From assembly GCA_005879975.1 (NCBI GenBank), contig VBIL01000159.1:1-35983 (forward strand): a stretch of DNA of 35,983 nucleotides, written 5' to 3'. Positions 1 through 8,418 of this stretch are shown here, piece by piece (within the stretch, counting starts at the first letter, position 1; each line of letters begins with the position of its first letter). A program made the position numbers and the translations under genes. The DNA comes from Chloroflexota bacterium (lineage in GTDB: Bacteria; Chloroflexota; Limnocylindria; P2-11E). Under the pieces are notes generated by a model. The model was not told the DNA's origin. It saw only the letters and a list, made by a program, of their open reading frames with translations, and did not search any database.

Positions 1-2165
1 CGGAGCGCCTCTATCAGCTCGTCATCAGCGGGTCCCCGACGGACTTTCCCCCCGTGCGGAGCCTCGACCGAACCCCGACGTTCCTTCCGCCTCAGCCTTC
101 TTCTTTCATCGGCCGGGCGCGCGAGATCGCCGAAGGCCAGCGTCTTCTCGAGCGCGCGCGCCTCGTGACGCTCACAGGTCCGGGCGGCACCGGAAAGACG
201 CGGCTCTCGCTCCGCATCGCCGAGGAGTCCGCGCACGAGTTCGGCGACGGCACGTACTTCGTGCCGCTGGCCCCGATCAGCGATCCGGAGCTCGTGCCAT
301 CGACGATCGCGCACACCCTCGGCGTCCAGCTCTCCGGCTCGGAGGTCCCGCTCACACGCGTCCTCGATCATGTGCGCGGCAAGCAGATGCTGATCGTGCT
401 CGACAACTTCGAGCAGATCCTCCCAGCGGCGCCAGTGGTCGGTCAGCTTCTCGGCGCGAGCGCTGCGCTCAAAGTGATCGCCTCGAGCCGTGCACCGCTT
501 CGCATCGCCGGCGAGCAGGAGTTCCCGGTCCCGCCGCTCGAGCTGCCCGATCCGCTGCATCTGCCCCCGCTCGAGGTGTTGGCGCAGTCGGACGCCGTGC
601 GCCTCTTCATCGAGCGCGCGACCGCGGTCCGGCCCGACTTCAAAGTGACGCCCGAGAACGCCGCGGCCGTGGCGGAGATCTGCAACCGGCTCGACGGACT
701 GCCGCTCGCGATCGAGCTCGCCGCGGCGCGGGTGAAGGTGCTCACGCCGCAGGCGATGCTGCCGAAGCTCCGGCAGGGACTGGACATGCTCGCGTCGAGC
801 GCGCGCGACCTGCCGGAGCGGCAGCGCACGCTGCGCGGCGCGATCGCGTGGAGCTGGGACCTCCTGAATCCGGCGGAGTGCAAGCTTTTCTCGAGGTTCG
901 CGGTCTTCGTGAGCGGCGGGATGCTGGCGCAGATCGAGGAGATCTGCGGCCCGGCGAAGGAGCTCGGCGGCAGCGAGGTCCTCGACGTACTCAGCAGCCT
1001 CGTCGAGCACAGCCTGGTCCGTCAGTCGGAGATCGACGGCGAACCGCGATTCCGCATGCTCGTCACGATCCGCGAGTACTCACAGGAACGCCTGGAAGAG
1101 AGCGACGAGCGGGACCTCATCCGGATGCGCCACGCACGTGCGTACCTGGCGCTCGCGGAGCAGGCGCGGCCACACGTTCAGGGAGAGGAGCAAAGGCGCT
1201 GGCTCGATGTTCTCGAGCAAGAGCATGACAACATTCGCGCCGCACTCGAATCGTCAATCGCGGACGGTCGGGGTGAGGACGCGTGTCGCCTTATCTACGC
1301 GCTCTGGCGCTTTTGGCAGGTCCGCGGTCATCTGAACGAGGGGGCCAATTGGTGCGAGCGGGTCCTTGGGCTCCCGACGACGACGATTCCTCCGCTCGTA
1401 CGGATGAGCGCGCTGGAAGCAGCGGCCGGGATCGCCTACTGGCGCGGTGACATGCCGACCGCGACTGATGGATACACGAAGGCCGCGGAGATCGCGCGCG
1501 CGCACGGCGATGATGCCGCCCAGGCGAATGCCGAGTACAACCTCTCGTTCGTGTATGGCATCCCGGGATTGGATCTTCCGCGGGCCGTGGGATTGTTGCG
1601 GAGCGCGCGAGAGAAGTGGAACCGCGCCGGCGATCGTGGTGGAGTGGCCCGCGCCGCGTGGGGCCTCGCCACGTTTCTACAGCTCGGCCGGCGTGGCGAG
1701 ATCGAGCCGTCCCGCCTCGAAGAAGCGCGCGTCGCGGCCGCCGAAGCGCTCGCGGTCCACCGCGCGGGCACCAATCGCTTCGAGCTGGCGTGGAGCCTCC
1801 ACCTCGTAGGCATGATCGACGTGAAGAGCGGGCGCTTCCCGGATGCCGCGGCGGCGTTCAGCGAGGCCGCGCAGATCTTCACCGCGGACAATGACCTCTC
1901 CGGCTTGGTGATCATCGCGAGCAACTCCGCCGAGCTCGCGGCGGCACAAGGGCATCTCGAACGGCAGGCGGTGCTTGTGGGATTCGCGGACGCGCTGGCA
2001 GAGCGCGCCGGCACCGGTATTCTGCGCGAGATCGCGGGCCAGGACGGGCGTGCGATGGCGAAGGACATCGCGCCAGAATTCCGACCCGCTCTCGAGCGCG
2101 GCCGCGCGATGGACAGCGCCGCCGGGATCGCTTACGCGCTCGACGACTCGGCGGTCCGCGCATGA
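1..2165 (+). CDS. Cyclase-type signalling NTPase with TPR-like C-terminus (5' end cut by window)
   Basis: The first canonical start is a GTG at 54, but the frame is open to the left edge. The residues before it (ERLYQLVISG, then a D-F-P-P-x-R-S-L-D stretch) are what normally links an N-terminal class III adenylate/guanylate cyclase domain to the NTPase, so the real gene very probably starts outside the window and 54 is internal. Counting from 54: P-loop GPGGTGKT at 42-49, Walker B-like LIVLDNF at 114-120, and the GLPLAIELAAARV signature of AfsR/LuxR-type STAND NTPases at 216-228. A winged-helix-like region and alpha-helical TPR-like repeats follow to the end. The family couples an input domain to ATP-driven switching in cytoplasmic signalling; the partner is unknown. 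The stop overlaps the next start (ATGA), so the two genes are probably translationally coupled. Confidence 0.85.
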   Translation, partial: ERLYQLVISGSPTDFPPVRSLDRTPTFLPPQPSSFIGRAREIAEGQRLLERARLVTLTGPGGTGKTRLSLRIAEESAHEFGDGTYFVPLAPISDPELVPSTIAHTLGVQLSGSEVPLTRVLDHVRGKQMLIVLDNFEQILPAAPVVGQLLGASAALKVIASSRAPLRIAGEQEFPVPPLELPDPLHLPPLEVLAQSDAVRLFIERATAVRPDFKVTPENAAAVAEICNRLDGLPLAIELAAARVKVLTPQAMLPKLRQGLDMLASSARDLPERQRTLRGAIAWSWDLLNPAECKLFSRFAVFVSGGMLAQIEEICGPAKELGGSEVLDVLSSLVEHSLVRQSEIDGEPRFRMLVTIREYSQERLEESDERDLIRMRHARAYLALAEQARPHVQGEEQRRWLDVLEQEHDNIRAALESSIADGRGEDACRLIYALWRFWQVRGHLNEGANWCERVLGLPTTTIPPLVRMSALEAAAGIAYWRGDMPTATDGYTKAAEIARAHGDDAAQANAEYNLSFVYGIPGLDLPRAVGLLRSAREKWNRAGDRGGVARAAWGLATFLQLGRRGEIEPSRLEEARVAAAEALAVHRAGTNRFELAWSLHLVGMIDVKSGRFPDAAAAFSEAAQIFTADNDLSGLVIIASNSAELAAAQGHLERQAVLVGFADALAERAGTGILREIAGQDGRAMAKDIAPEFRPALERGRAMDSAAGIAYALDDSAVRA

Positions 2166-3835
2166 GCCGCACCGCCCCGGTGGCCGCCGGAGGCGCCGCG
2201 GGAAGCAGCGAGCGGCGACCGATCACGGTCCTGTTCGCCGACATCGCCGGCTCGACCGCGATCGCCGAGCGCATGGACCCCGAGGACTGGACGGCGATCA
2301 TCAGCCAGGCATTCGCGCAGATGAACGCGACCGTGACGCGGTACGACGGAACGATCGCGCGGCTGATGGGCGACGGGGTTCTCGCGTTCTTCGGTGCGCC
2401 CGTCGCGCACGAGGACGATCCACTGCGTGCGGTCCGCTGCGGGATCGACATGGCCCGCGCGGTCGATGAGCTCAGCGTGAAGTTGAGTGCCAAAGAGCCG
2501 ATCGATCTCAGAGTCCGAGTGGGCATCAATACCGGCCCCGTCGTTGTCGGCATGGTCGGCACCGAGTCCGCGAGCGAGTACACGGCGATGGGCGACGCGG
2601 TGAATGTCGCCGCACGCATGCAGGCGCTGGCACGGCCGGGGACCGTCCTCGTCAGCGGGGCCACGCACCGCTTCGTCGCTGCGCTCGTCGAGTCCGTCGA
2701 CGTCGGCCCCCTTGACCTTAAGGGCAAGGCGAACGCCGTTCAGGCTTACGAGGTGACAGGGTTAAAGGAGGGAGCGACCGGGCGCGGCCTCACTGGGATC
2801 CACGCGCCGATGATCGGCCGCGATGCGCAGCTTGTTCGGCTCCGCGAGCTGTTCGCGATCGCGAAGGCCGGGCAGGGCCGCGTCGCCTCGGTCCTTGGCG
2901 AGCCGGGCATCGGAAAGAGTCGGCTGCTCTCCGAGTTCCGCGCGGAGGTCGAGCGTGGGGACGGCTCAGTGCGCTGGATCGAAGGCCGGTGTCTCTCGTA
3001 CGGTCAAACGCTGCCGTATCACCTGGTCCTTGATGTGGTCCGCTCAGTGATCGGGGTGAGCGGGTCCGCCGCTGAGCCCGAGGTGCGCGAAGCGCTCGAG
3101 AGGGTCCTGCGCGAGCATCTGGGCGACGGCTGGGCAGAACCATACGCGTATCTCGGCCATCTTCTCTCGGTCAAGCTCGAACCCGAGATGCAAGCTCGCG
3201 TGGCGGCGCTCGAGATGGAGACCATCAAGCGATATGTGGCGTCGCTGGCGCTGCTGATTCGCGCGATCAGCACAAGAGGGCCCGTGGTCTTCGTCTTCGA
3301 GGACCTTCACTGGGCGGACGCCGCCTCGGCCGACGCGCTGCTCGCGCTCATGCCTCTCGCGGCGGATATGCCGGTCCTCTCGATCATGAGCTCCCGGGCC
3401 GACCGGGACGCAGTGGGCTGGCGCCTGATATCTGGCGCCCGCGACCTGTTTGGCGATGCGCTGGCGGACATCCGGCTCGATCCGCTCTCGACCGAGCAGG
3501 CCCGTACGCTGGTCGCGAACCTTCTCGAGATCGAGTCACTTCCAGGCGAGGCGCGTGACCTCATCCTCGCGAAGGCCGAAGGGAATCCATTCTTCGTCGA
3601 AGAGGTGATACGGATGCTCATCGACCGCGGCGCGATCCAGCGCCAAGGCGACCGGTGGATCGCGACGTCAAAGGTGGGAGGGGTCGAGATCCCGGACACA
3701 CTGCAGGGACTCCTTCTCGAGCGCATCGACCGCCTGCCACAAGAGAGCCGGCGAACGTTGCGCGTCGCGTCCGTGATCGGCCGGCAATTCGGGGTCACGA
3801 TCCTCGAGCGCCTGCTGGAGGCGCGAACAAAGTGA
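2162..3835 (+). CDS. Class III adenylate/guanylate cyclase + AAA NTPase, N-terminal part of a split gene
   Basis: Residues 18-200 form a class III nucleotide cyclase catalytic domain. The two metal aspartates are visible in LFADIAGS (D27) and LMGDGVLAFFG (D71), and the YTAMGDAVNVAARM segment (140-153) carries the Asp and Asn-x-x-x-Arg positions expected of an active enzyme making a cyclic nucleotide, likely cAMP. A second domain starts near 218 with P-loop GEPGIGKS (246-253) and Walker B VVFVFEDLHWAD (375-386). The protein ends at 557 aa just after VIGRQFGVTILERLLEA, a segment that in related proteins continues directly into the RHAL helix region and TPRs. That continuation lies in the next frame, starting at 3832. 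The ATG start overlaps the upstream stop as ATGA. The cyclase domain looks intact; whether it acts alone or needs the downstream part is unknown. Confidence 0.88.
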   Translation: MSRTAPVAAGGAAGSSERRPITVLFADIAGSTAIAERMDPEDWTAIISQAFAQMNATVTRYDGTIARLMGDGVLAFFGAPVAHEDDPLRAVRCGIDMARAVDELSVKLSAKEPIDLRVRVGINTGPVVVGMVGTESASEYTAMGDAVNVAARMQALARPGTVLVSGATHRFVAALVESVDVGPLDLKGKANAVQAYEVTGLKEGATGRGLTGIHAPMIGRDAQLVRLRELFAIAKAGQGRVASVLGEPGIGKSRLLSEFRAEVERGDGSVRWIEGRCLSYGQTLPYHLVLDVVRSVIGVSGSAAEPEVREALERVLREHLGDGWAEPYAYLGHLLSVKLEPEMQARVAALEMETIKRYVASLALLIRAISTRGPVVFVFEDLHWADAASADALLALMPLAADMPVLSIMSSRADRDAVGWRLISGARDLFGDALADIRLDPLSTEQARTLVANLLEIESLPGEARDLILAKAEGNPFFVEEVIRMLIDRGAIQRQGDRWIATSKVGGVEIPDTLQGLLLERIDRLPQESRRTLRVASVIGRQFGVTILERLLEARTK

Positions 3836-5310
3836 CTACGAAGACCGAGCTCGGAACGCTCGAAGCGAGCGGCCTCATCCAGGTTGCCGCGGTGCAGCCG
3901 GAGCTCGAATACCTCTTCCGGCACGCCCTCGTCCAGGACGCCGCCTACAACTCGCTCCTGAAGCAGGATCGCCGCTCGCTCCACGAGCTCGCGGCGGAGA
4001 CGCTCCTGTCGTTGTACCCCGATCGGCGTCGCGAGCTCGCGGCTGTCATCGCCATGCATTTCGAGCAGGCCGGCGATGCGGCCAGGGCGGTGGAGCATCT
4101 CATCGTGGCCGGCGAGCATGCGCTCGAACGGTTCGCGCAGCGCGAGGCGGTCTCGTTCTTCGCCCGCGCCGTCGACCTGTTGCCCGCGGACGACCCGCGG
4201 GTCGACCTCCGTATGCGTGCCGCCATCGGTACGGCGAGAGCCGGTTGGACCTTCAGCGGCCTGAGCGGAGCGAAAGAGCAGCTCGAGCGTGCTATCGCGG
4301 TCGCCGGCGACCGGGCCGACCGCCGGCTCCTGGCCGAAGCGTACTTCTGGGTCGCCTTTCTGCGACGCATGAGCGGAGAGTCGCCGGACTCGAGTCCGCA
4401 GCTCAAGCACGCCCTCGACCAGATCGAAGCGATCGGTGAACAGCTCGGGGATCCCAGCGCCCACGCGATCCCAAAGGCGTTCATGGGAGCCGGTGTCATG
4501 TTCAATGGTGAGCTTCGGAAGGGCGCGCAGATGCTGAGCGAAGCGCTCGACGAGCTTGAGGGTAGGACCGATCCGCTTTCCACCGCGATCCTCTCAGGTT
4601 TCTTGACGATCACGTACGCGCGGCTCGGCGAGTTCGCATTGGCCGAGCGCGCCCTCAGCCGGGCGATGCGCTTTGCCGACCAAGGGGATGAGATCGCCCG
4701 GCTCGACTCGCGCATCGCGCGCGTTTCCATCCTCCTGGAGCGAGGGGATATCCACGAGGGTTCGGTCCTTGCCTCACAGTGTGCCGAAACGTCGGAAGCG
4801 CTCGGTGCGACGTCGTGCTCCGTCGCCGCCAACGTCTTCCTCGGGCAGTCACGCCTCATCCAGGAAGACGCGCTTGGTGCACGAGGCCCGCTCGAGCGCG
4901 GCCTCGAGCTTTCACTGGTGACGTACATGGCACCGATGCGGACGCTCGCTCAGGGCATGCTGGGTTCGGTCAAGGCGCGCCTGGGCGACCTGCCTGCTGC
5001 CGACGCCGGCTGGAGCGAGGCGCTTGCGGACGCAGACACCGCCGGCGATCGCTTCGGCGAAGCGGTGACACTGTGGGGCCGGGCCCGAACGCACCTGAGG
5101 CAACAATCCCCGGACTCCGCCGCCGCGCTTACCGACCTCGACAGAGCGGTCGCATTATTCGAAGTGATGGAGGCGCGGCCGTCGCTAGCCCGAGCTCTGC
5201 GCGATCGCGCGCTGGTGCTGCGCACCGTCGGCCGCGGCGGAGAGGCCGGTGAGGCCGAGCGCCGGTCGCGCGAGATTGCGGCTGAGATCGGTCTCAAGGA
5301 CTTCAGCTGA
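3832..5310 (+). CDS. TPR-rich C-terminal part of the split cyclase/NTPase
   Basis: The frame is open from 3655, but the part before 3832 is a shadow of the cyclase gene. The convincing protein begins at GTG 3832, which overlaps the preceding TGA as GTGA. Early residues LEYLFRHALVQDAAYNSLL are the standard motif that follows the NTPase module in cyclase-NTPase-TPR fusions, so this is the missing C-terminal half. The remainder (about 490 aa) is Ala/Leu/Glu-rich helical repeats of TPR type, probably a protein-binding scaffold. Either a one-base deletion broke an ancestral fusion, or the two halves are now made separately by termination-reinitiation at GTGA. No canonical -1 slippery heptamer is visible at the junction. 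The 3' end overlaps the convergent MFS gene by 8 bp. Confidence 0.8.
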   Translation: MTTKTELGTLEASGLIQVAAVQPELEYLFRHALVQDAAYNSLLKQDRRSLHELAAETLLSLYPDRRRELAAVIAMHFEQAGDAARAVEHLIVAGEHALERFAQREAVSFFARAVDLLPADDPRVDLRMRAAIGTARAGWTFSGLSGAKEQLERAIAVAGDRADRRLLAEAYFWVAFLRRMSGESPDSSPQLKHALDQIEAIGEQLGDPSAHAIPKAFMGAGVMFNGELRKGAQMLSEALDELEGRTDPLSTAILSGFLTITYARLGEFALAERALSRAMRFADQGDEIARLDSRIARVSILLERGDIHEGSVLASQCAETSEALGATSCSVAANVFLGQSRLIQEDALGARGPLERGLELSLVTYMAPMRTLAQGMLGSVKARLGDLPAADAGWSEALADADTAGDRFGEAVTLWGRARTHLRQQSPDSAAALTDLDRAVALFEVMEARPSLARALRDRALVLRTVGRGGEAGEAERRSREIAAEIGLKDFS

Positions 5311-6457
5311 GCTCTGAGGTCAGCTTCAGAGGAGCCGTAGCGCTCGACAGCACCGCGGCTATCGTCGCTGCGACCGGTAACGCGAGCGCCGCCGTCACGA
5401 TGAACGGGAGGAGCGGGTCCGCCTCGTAGAGGAATCCCGCGATGGTTCCGCCGCTGCCGAATCCGATCGCGAATGCGACCTGGTACGTCGCGTAACCGAA
5501 TGCTGCCCGCGCCGGCGGGATGATGCGCTCGACGGCGGCGGCGAGCACCGGGTTCGGCGCCTGCGTGGCGCCGAGCAGGAGCGCGGCCACGGCGATGATC
5601 GGCTCGTTCCGACCGGAGAAGGCGACGAGCAGCGCCGCTCCGGTGAGCACGCAGGCGGCGGCGATGAGCGCGGGCACGGTGCCCAGAGCGTCGGCGAGCC
5701 GGCCCATCCCCACCGCGAGTAGCGTCGCGCCTAGCGAGATGAGCCCGAGATAGAAGCCGATGCGCTCGAGCGGTACCGCCGCGACGTCGCGCAAGTAGAC
5801 GGGCAGCAGCGCGAGCGAGAGGATCGAGAGCGCCGCACCGAACGGCGTCACCGCGAGCAACGTCCAGAATGCGCGCGGCGGACGGAACGCGCCGCGTTCG
5901 GGCAAGGGCGGTGTCGCGCGCAGACCGAGAATCAGCGCCGTCGAGACCGTCAGCAGGACCGCCGCGACCGCGACGGCCGCGCGCAGACCGAATCCCACGG
6001 CGATAGGTCCGGCGAGCGGTGACCCGGCGATGTTCCCCGCGAAGTACGCACCGAGCACCAGCCCCATCGCGCTGCCGAGCTGCGCGCGCGGCACGGTGGC
6101 CGAGATCAGCGCGAACATCACCGGGAGCGAAGCGGAGCCCGACCAATAGAGCGCGGATCCGAGGAACGCTCCGTGCCAGTCGCCAAGCGGAACGAACGAC
6201 CAGACGCCCAGGGTCGAGGCGACATACGCGGCGAGGAGAACAGCTTTCCGGCCGACGCGGTCCGCTAGGTAGCCGGCCGGCAAAAAGCAAAGGACGGCCA
6301 CGAGGTTTCCGGCGCCGAATACGACCCCGATCTCCTGCGGCCGCGCGCCGAGGTCCGTGAGGTAGAGCGGCCAGATCGCGGAGAGCAGGCCGAACCCGAG
6401 TCCCCATAGCAGCTCCGCGCCGACGAGGAACCAGAGGTCACGCGGTAACCTGGTCAG
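5303..6457 (-). CDS. MFS transporter, probable CTG start
   Basis: A major facilitator superfamily permease of about 384 aa with roughly 12 hydrophobic segments. The MFS loop 2-3 signature appears as GYLADRVGRKAVL. The first canonical start (GTG 6301) would remove the first membrane span. The frame is open and clearly coding upstream, with residues FLVGAELLWGLGFGLLSAIW forming TM1, followed by the conserved PLYL..LGARPQEIGVVFGAGN loop. No ATG, GTG or TTG exists in frame between 6301 and the upstream TGA. The best candidate is CTG 6457-6455, overlapping the stop of the M20 gene as CTGA. It is the third gene of a leftward unit with an HTH regulator and an M20 hydrolase, so it may export or import a substrate or product of that hydrolase. 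The substrate cannot be told from sequence. Confidence 0.85.
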   Translation of the reverse strand: MTRLPRDLWFLVGAELLWGLGFGLLSAIWPLYLTDLGARPQEIGVVFGAGNLVAVLCFLPAGYLADRVGRKAVLLAAYVASTLGVWSFVPLGDWHGAFLGSALYWSGSASLPVMFALISATVPRAQLGSAMGLVLGAYFAGNIAGSPLAGPIAVGFGLRAAVAVAAVLLTVSTALILGLRATPPLPERGAFRPPRAFWTLLAVTPFGAALSILSLALLPVYLRDVAAVPLERIGFYLGLISLGATLLAVGMGRLADALGTVPALIAAACVLTGAALLVAFSGRNEPIIAVAALLLGATQAPNPVLAAAVERIIPPARAAFGYATYQVAFAIGFGSGGTIAGFLYEADPLLPFIVTAALALPVAATIAAVLSSATAPLKLTSELS

Positions 6458-7665
6458 CGGCCCTTCACGATGCCGCGCGAGCGGCGCTCCTCGAACTCCG
6501 CGCGTGCTTTCGGCAGCACCTCGGGATCAGCCAACACGTCGATGGCCGTGAGTGCGAGCGCCTTCGCGCCGACGAGCGCGTTCTCATGCGCCTCCAGGGA
6601 GACCACCGCCTCGCGGAACGCCGTCGAATGGCCGGGGATCGACTCCTGGGAGATCGCGACGTACGGGTGGATCGCCGGGAGGACCTGCATGACGTTGCCC
6701 ATGTCGGTCGAGCCCACGCGCTCGTCATCGCGCGCTTCGAAGACCTGGATGCCTTGCGCGCGCATGTGATGCGCCCAGCGCTCGGCGATCGGCGTCGAGA
6801 ACACCATGTTCTCGTAGCCGGCGTTCTCGTTGACCGTGAGCTTGAGCTGCGTGCCGGTCGCGAGCGCGGCGCCCTCCGCGCACGCGATGAACCTCCGAAG
6901 GACCTCCTGCTGATAGCGGCGGTCTAGCGCGCGGATGGAGAAGCGCGCGGCCGCGTAATCGGGGATCACATTTGGCGCGCTTCCGCCCGAGGTGATGATC
7001 CCGTGAACGCGCGCATCGGGGCGAAGCTGTTGGCGCATCGCGTTGACGTTGTTGAAAAGCTGGAGGATGCCGTCGAGCGCATTGATCCCGAGGTCGGGTT
7101 GGGATGCGGCATGGGCGGCTCTTCCTTTGAACTCCACCATCACGCGGTTCGACGCGAGCGAGTGACGCCCGGCGAGCGATCGACCCGAGGTCGGATGGAT
7201 CATCATCGCCACATCGACATCGTCGAATCCGCCGGCGCGGATGAGCGCGACCTTGCCGCCGCCGCCTTCCTCCGCGGGCGTGCCGATGGCGGCGAGCTTT
7301 CCAGGGAGCTGGTCCATGACCGACCGTACGCCGACCGACGCGGCGACGCCGATCATCGCGATGAGGTTATGGCCGCACGCGTGCCCGATCTCGGCGAGCG
7401 CGTCGTACTCCTGGAGGATCGCGACCGTCGGGCCGGGCGCACGCCCTTTCGCGTCACCGCGGTAGCTGGTCTCGATGCCGTGGTAGCCGCGCTCCACGCT
7501 GAACCCCGCGCCTTCGAGGAACTCGGTGATGCGGAGCGCGGCCTCGCGCTCCTCGTATGCGAGCTCGGGCTTCGCATGGATGGCGCGCGAGAGTGCGAAC
7601 AGCGCCTCGCGCCGCTCGTCGATCGCCTTGATCGCCAGTTGGCCGAGGGCCTTGGGGTCGCTCAA
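6454..7665 (-). CDS. M20 family amidohydrolase (PM20D2/AbgB-like)
   Basis: A 403-aa zinc-dependent amidohydrolase of peptidase family M20, cytoplasmic (no signal peptide). Visible family motifs are EYDALAEIGHACGHN (dinuclear metal site with the Cys/His ligands of the M20D type), GTPAEEGGGGK (catalytic Glu pair), an IHPTSGR segment, the dimerisation or lid domain around GRAAHAASQPDLGINALDG, and a late metal His in SIPGHSTAF. Relatives cleave N-acyl amino acids, aminobenzoyl-glutamate or dipeptides; the exact substrate is not predictable. The start is TTG 7665, overlapping the regulator's TGA as TTGA, and its own TGA overlaps the MFS start as CTGA. It is therefore the middle gene of a tightly coupled trio. 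Confidence 0.92.
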   Translation of the reverse strand: MSDPKALGQLAIKAIDERREALFALSRAIHAKPELAYEEREAALRITEFLEGAGFSVERGYHGIETSYRGDAKGRAPGPTVAILQEYDALAEIGHACGHNLIAMIGVAASVGVRSVMDQLPGKLAAIGTPAEEGGGGKVALIRAGGFDDVDVAMMIHPTSGRSLAGRHSLASNRVMVEFKGRAAHAASQPDLGINALDGILQLFNNVNAMRQQLRPDARVHGIITSGGSAPNVIPDYAAARFSIRALDRRYQQEVLRRFIACAEGAALATGTQLKLTVNENAGYENMVFSTPIAERWAHHMRAQGIQVFEARDDERVGSTDMGNVMQVLPAIHPYVAISQESIPGHSTAFREAVVSLEAHENALVGAKALALTAIDVLADPEVLPKARAEFEERRSRGIVKGR

Positions 7666-8306
7666 GGCGTTTGATGGCCCGCGATCAGCGCGAGGATGAC
7701 GCGATCGAGCGCACGGTCGGCCTCCTCGAACTGGAGCGAGGCTTGCTCGGAGGCGAGCGCCCGACGGCGCGCGACATTCGCGATCTCGGCCATGAAACGC
7801 GCGCGGAAGAAGAGGAACGCCTGCGTCGCCTCACCGAGCGAGAGGCCGCGGCGCTTCGCCTCAACGCCGTACTCACGCCCGAGCGTCTCGGCCTGGACGA
7901 TGAGCTGCTCACGGCCGACCGCGCGCGTGGTATCGAGTCCGCCGAGAAGCAGCTCGCTCATGCGAACGCCGCGCTCGCGGAACCAGCGAAGCGAATCCTC
8001 GTCGAACCGCGAGTACCAGTCCTGCGTCGCCATGTCCACGCGGACGCGTCGGCGGAACTCGGCCGCGATCCGGTCAGGCGGTTCGCCGAGCGCACTCAAC
8101 GATTGGCGTCGCACCTGACGCGGGCGGGGGAGCATCGCGTCGATCGAGGCGCGAAGAAAACGGCGATGACCGCCGGGGGTAGTGAAGACATCGACCTTTC
8201 CGTTGTCGGCCCAGCGGCGAAGCGTGTCGGGGTCGACGCCGAGGATCCGGCTTGCCTCGCCCAGCGTCAGCCAGTCGCCGCGCTCGAGTGTTGTCGCCTT
8301 GGAGAT
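7662..8306 (-). CDS. MerR/excisionase-type HTH regulator with helical C-terminal domain, apparent ATC start
   Basis: The first canonical start (ATG 8135) would give only the C-terminal 157 aa. The open frame continues upstream to a TAG at 8318-8316 and encodes an obvious winged HTH: DWLTLGEASRILGVDPDTLR, then RWADNGKVDVFTTPGGHRRF, the pattern of MerR/excisionase DNA-binding domains (residues about 11-52 if started at ATC 8306). No ATG, GTG or TTG lies in frame in this stretch; possible starts are ATC 8306 or ATT 8315. ATC fits a leaderless arrangement, because a TAGATT -10-like element ends 6 nt before it. The C-terminal 140 aa are helical, rich in Arg/Glu, and may be a sensor or dimerisation module. 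It is the first gene of the trio with M20 and MFS, so it is a likely local regulator. Confidence 0.75.
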   Translation of the reverse strand: MSKATTLERGDWLTLGEASRILGVDPDTLRRWADNGKVDVFTTPGGHRRFLRASIDAMLPRPRQVRRQSLSALGEPPDRIAAEFRRRVRVDMATQDWYSRFDEDSLRWFRERGVRMSELLLGGLDTTRAVGREQLIVQAETLGREYGVEAKRRGLSLGEATQAFLFFRARFMAEIANVARRRALASEQASLQFEEADRALDRVILALIAGHQTP

Positions 8307-8318
8307 ACCGCAAATCTA
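8304..8318 (-). promoter_or_regulatory. Leaderless-type -10 element before the HTH gene
   Basis: On the minus strand GCCTAGATT is followed by 6 nt (TGCGGT) and then ATC, the first usable codon of the HTH frame. There is no Shine-Dalgarno sequence. The same GCCTAGNNT-N6/7-start layout recurs at 23932, 23960 and 28874. No clear -35 hexamer is seen. Confidence 0.45.
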
Positions 8319-8383
8319 GGCGAATCTCAGACCACCCGCAGGCCTCCGCAGTCGGTGCCGCGTGCCCGGTTCGGGGAGAAGGG

Positions 8384-8412
8384 TATAAGGACCGGGTTCA
8401 CGAGGGGGAGGT
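8384..8412 (+). promoter_or_regulatory. Probable -10 and strong RBS of the LVIVD lipoprotein gene
   Basis: TATAAG at 8384-8389 resembles a sigma70 -10 box. It is followed at 8403-8412 by a GGGGGAGG-type Shine-Dalgarno sequence about 7 nt before the GTG at 8419. The -35 region is not obvious. Confidence 0.5.
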
Positions 8413-8418
8413 GCAGTC

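Noticed and set aside
3820-3840. Programmed -1 ribosomal frameshift site at the cyclase gene break
   Set aside because: The bases before the TGA (CGAACAAAGTGA) do not form an X-XXY-YYZ heptamer in the right phase, and no downstream stem is obvious; reinitiation at GTGA or a simple deletion explains it better.
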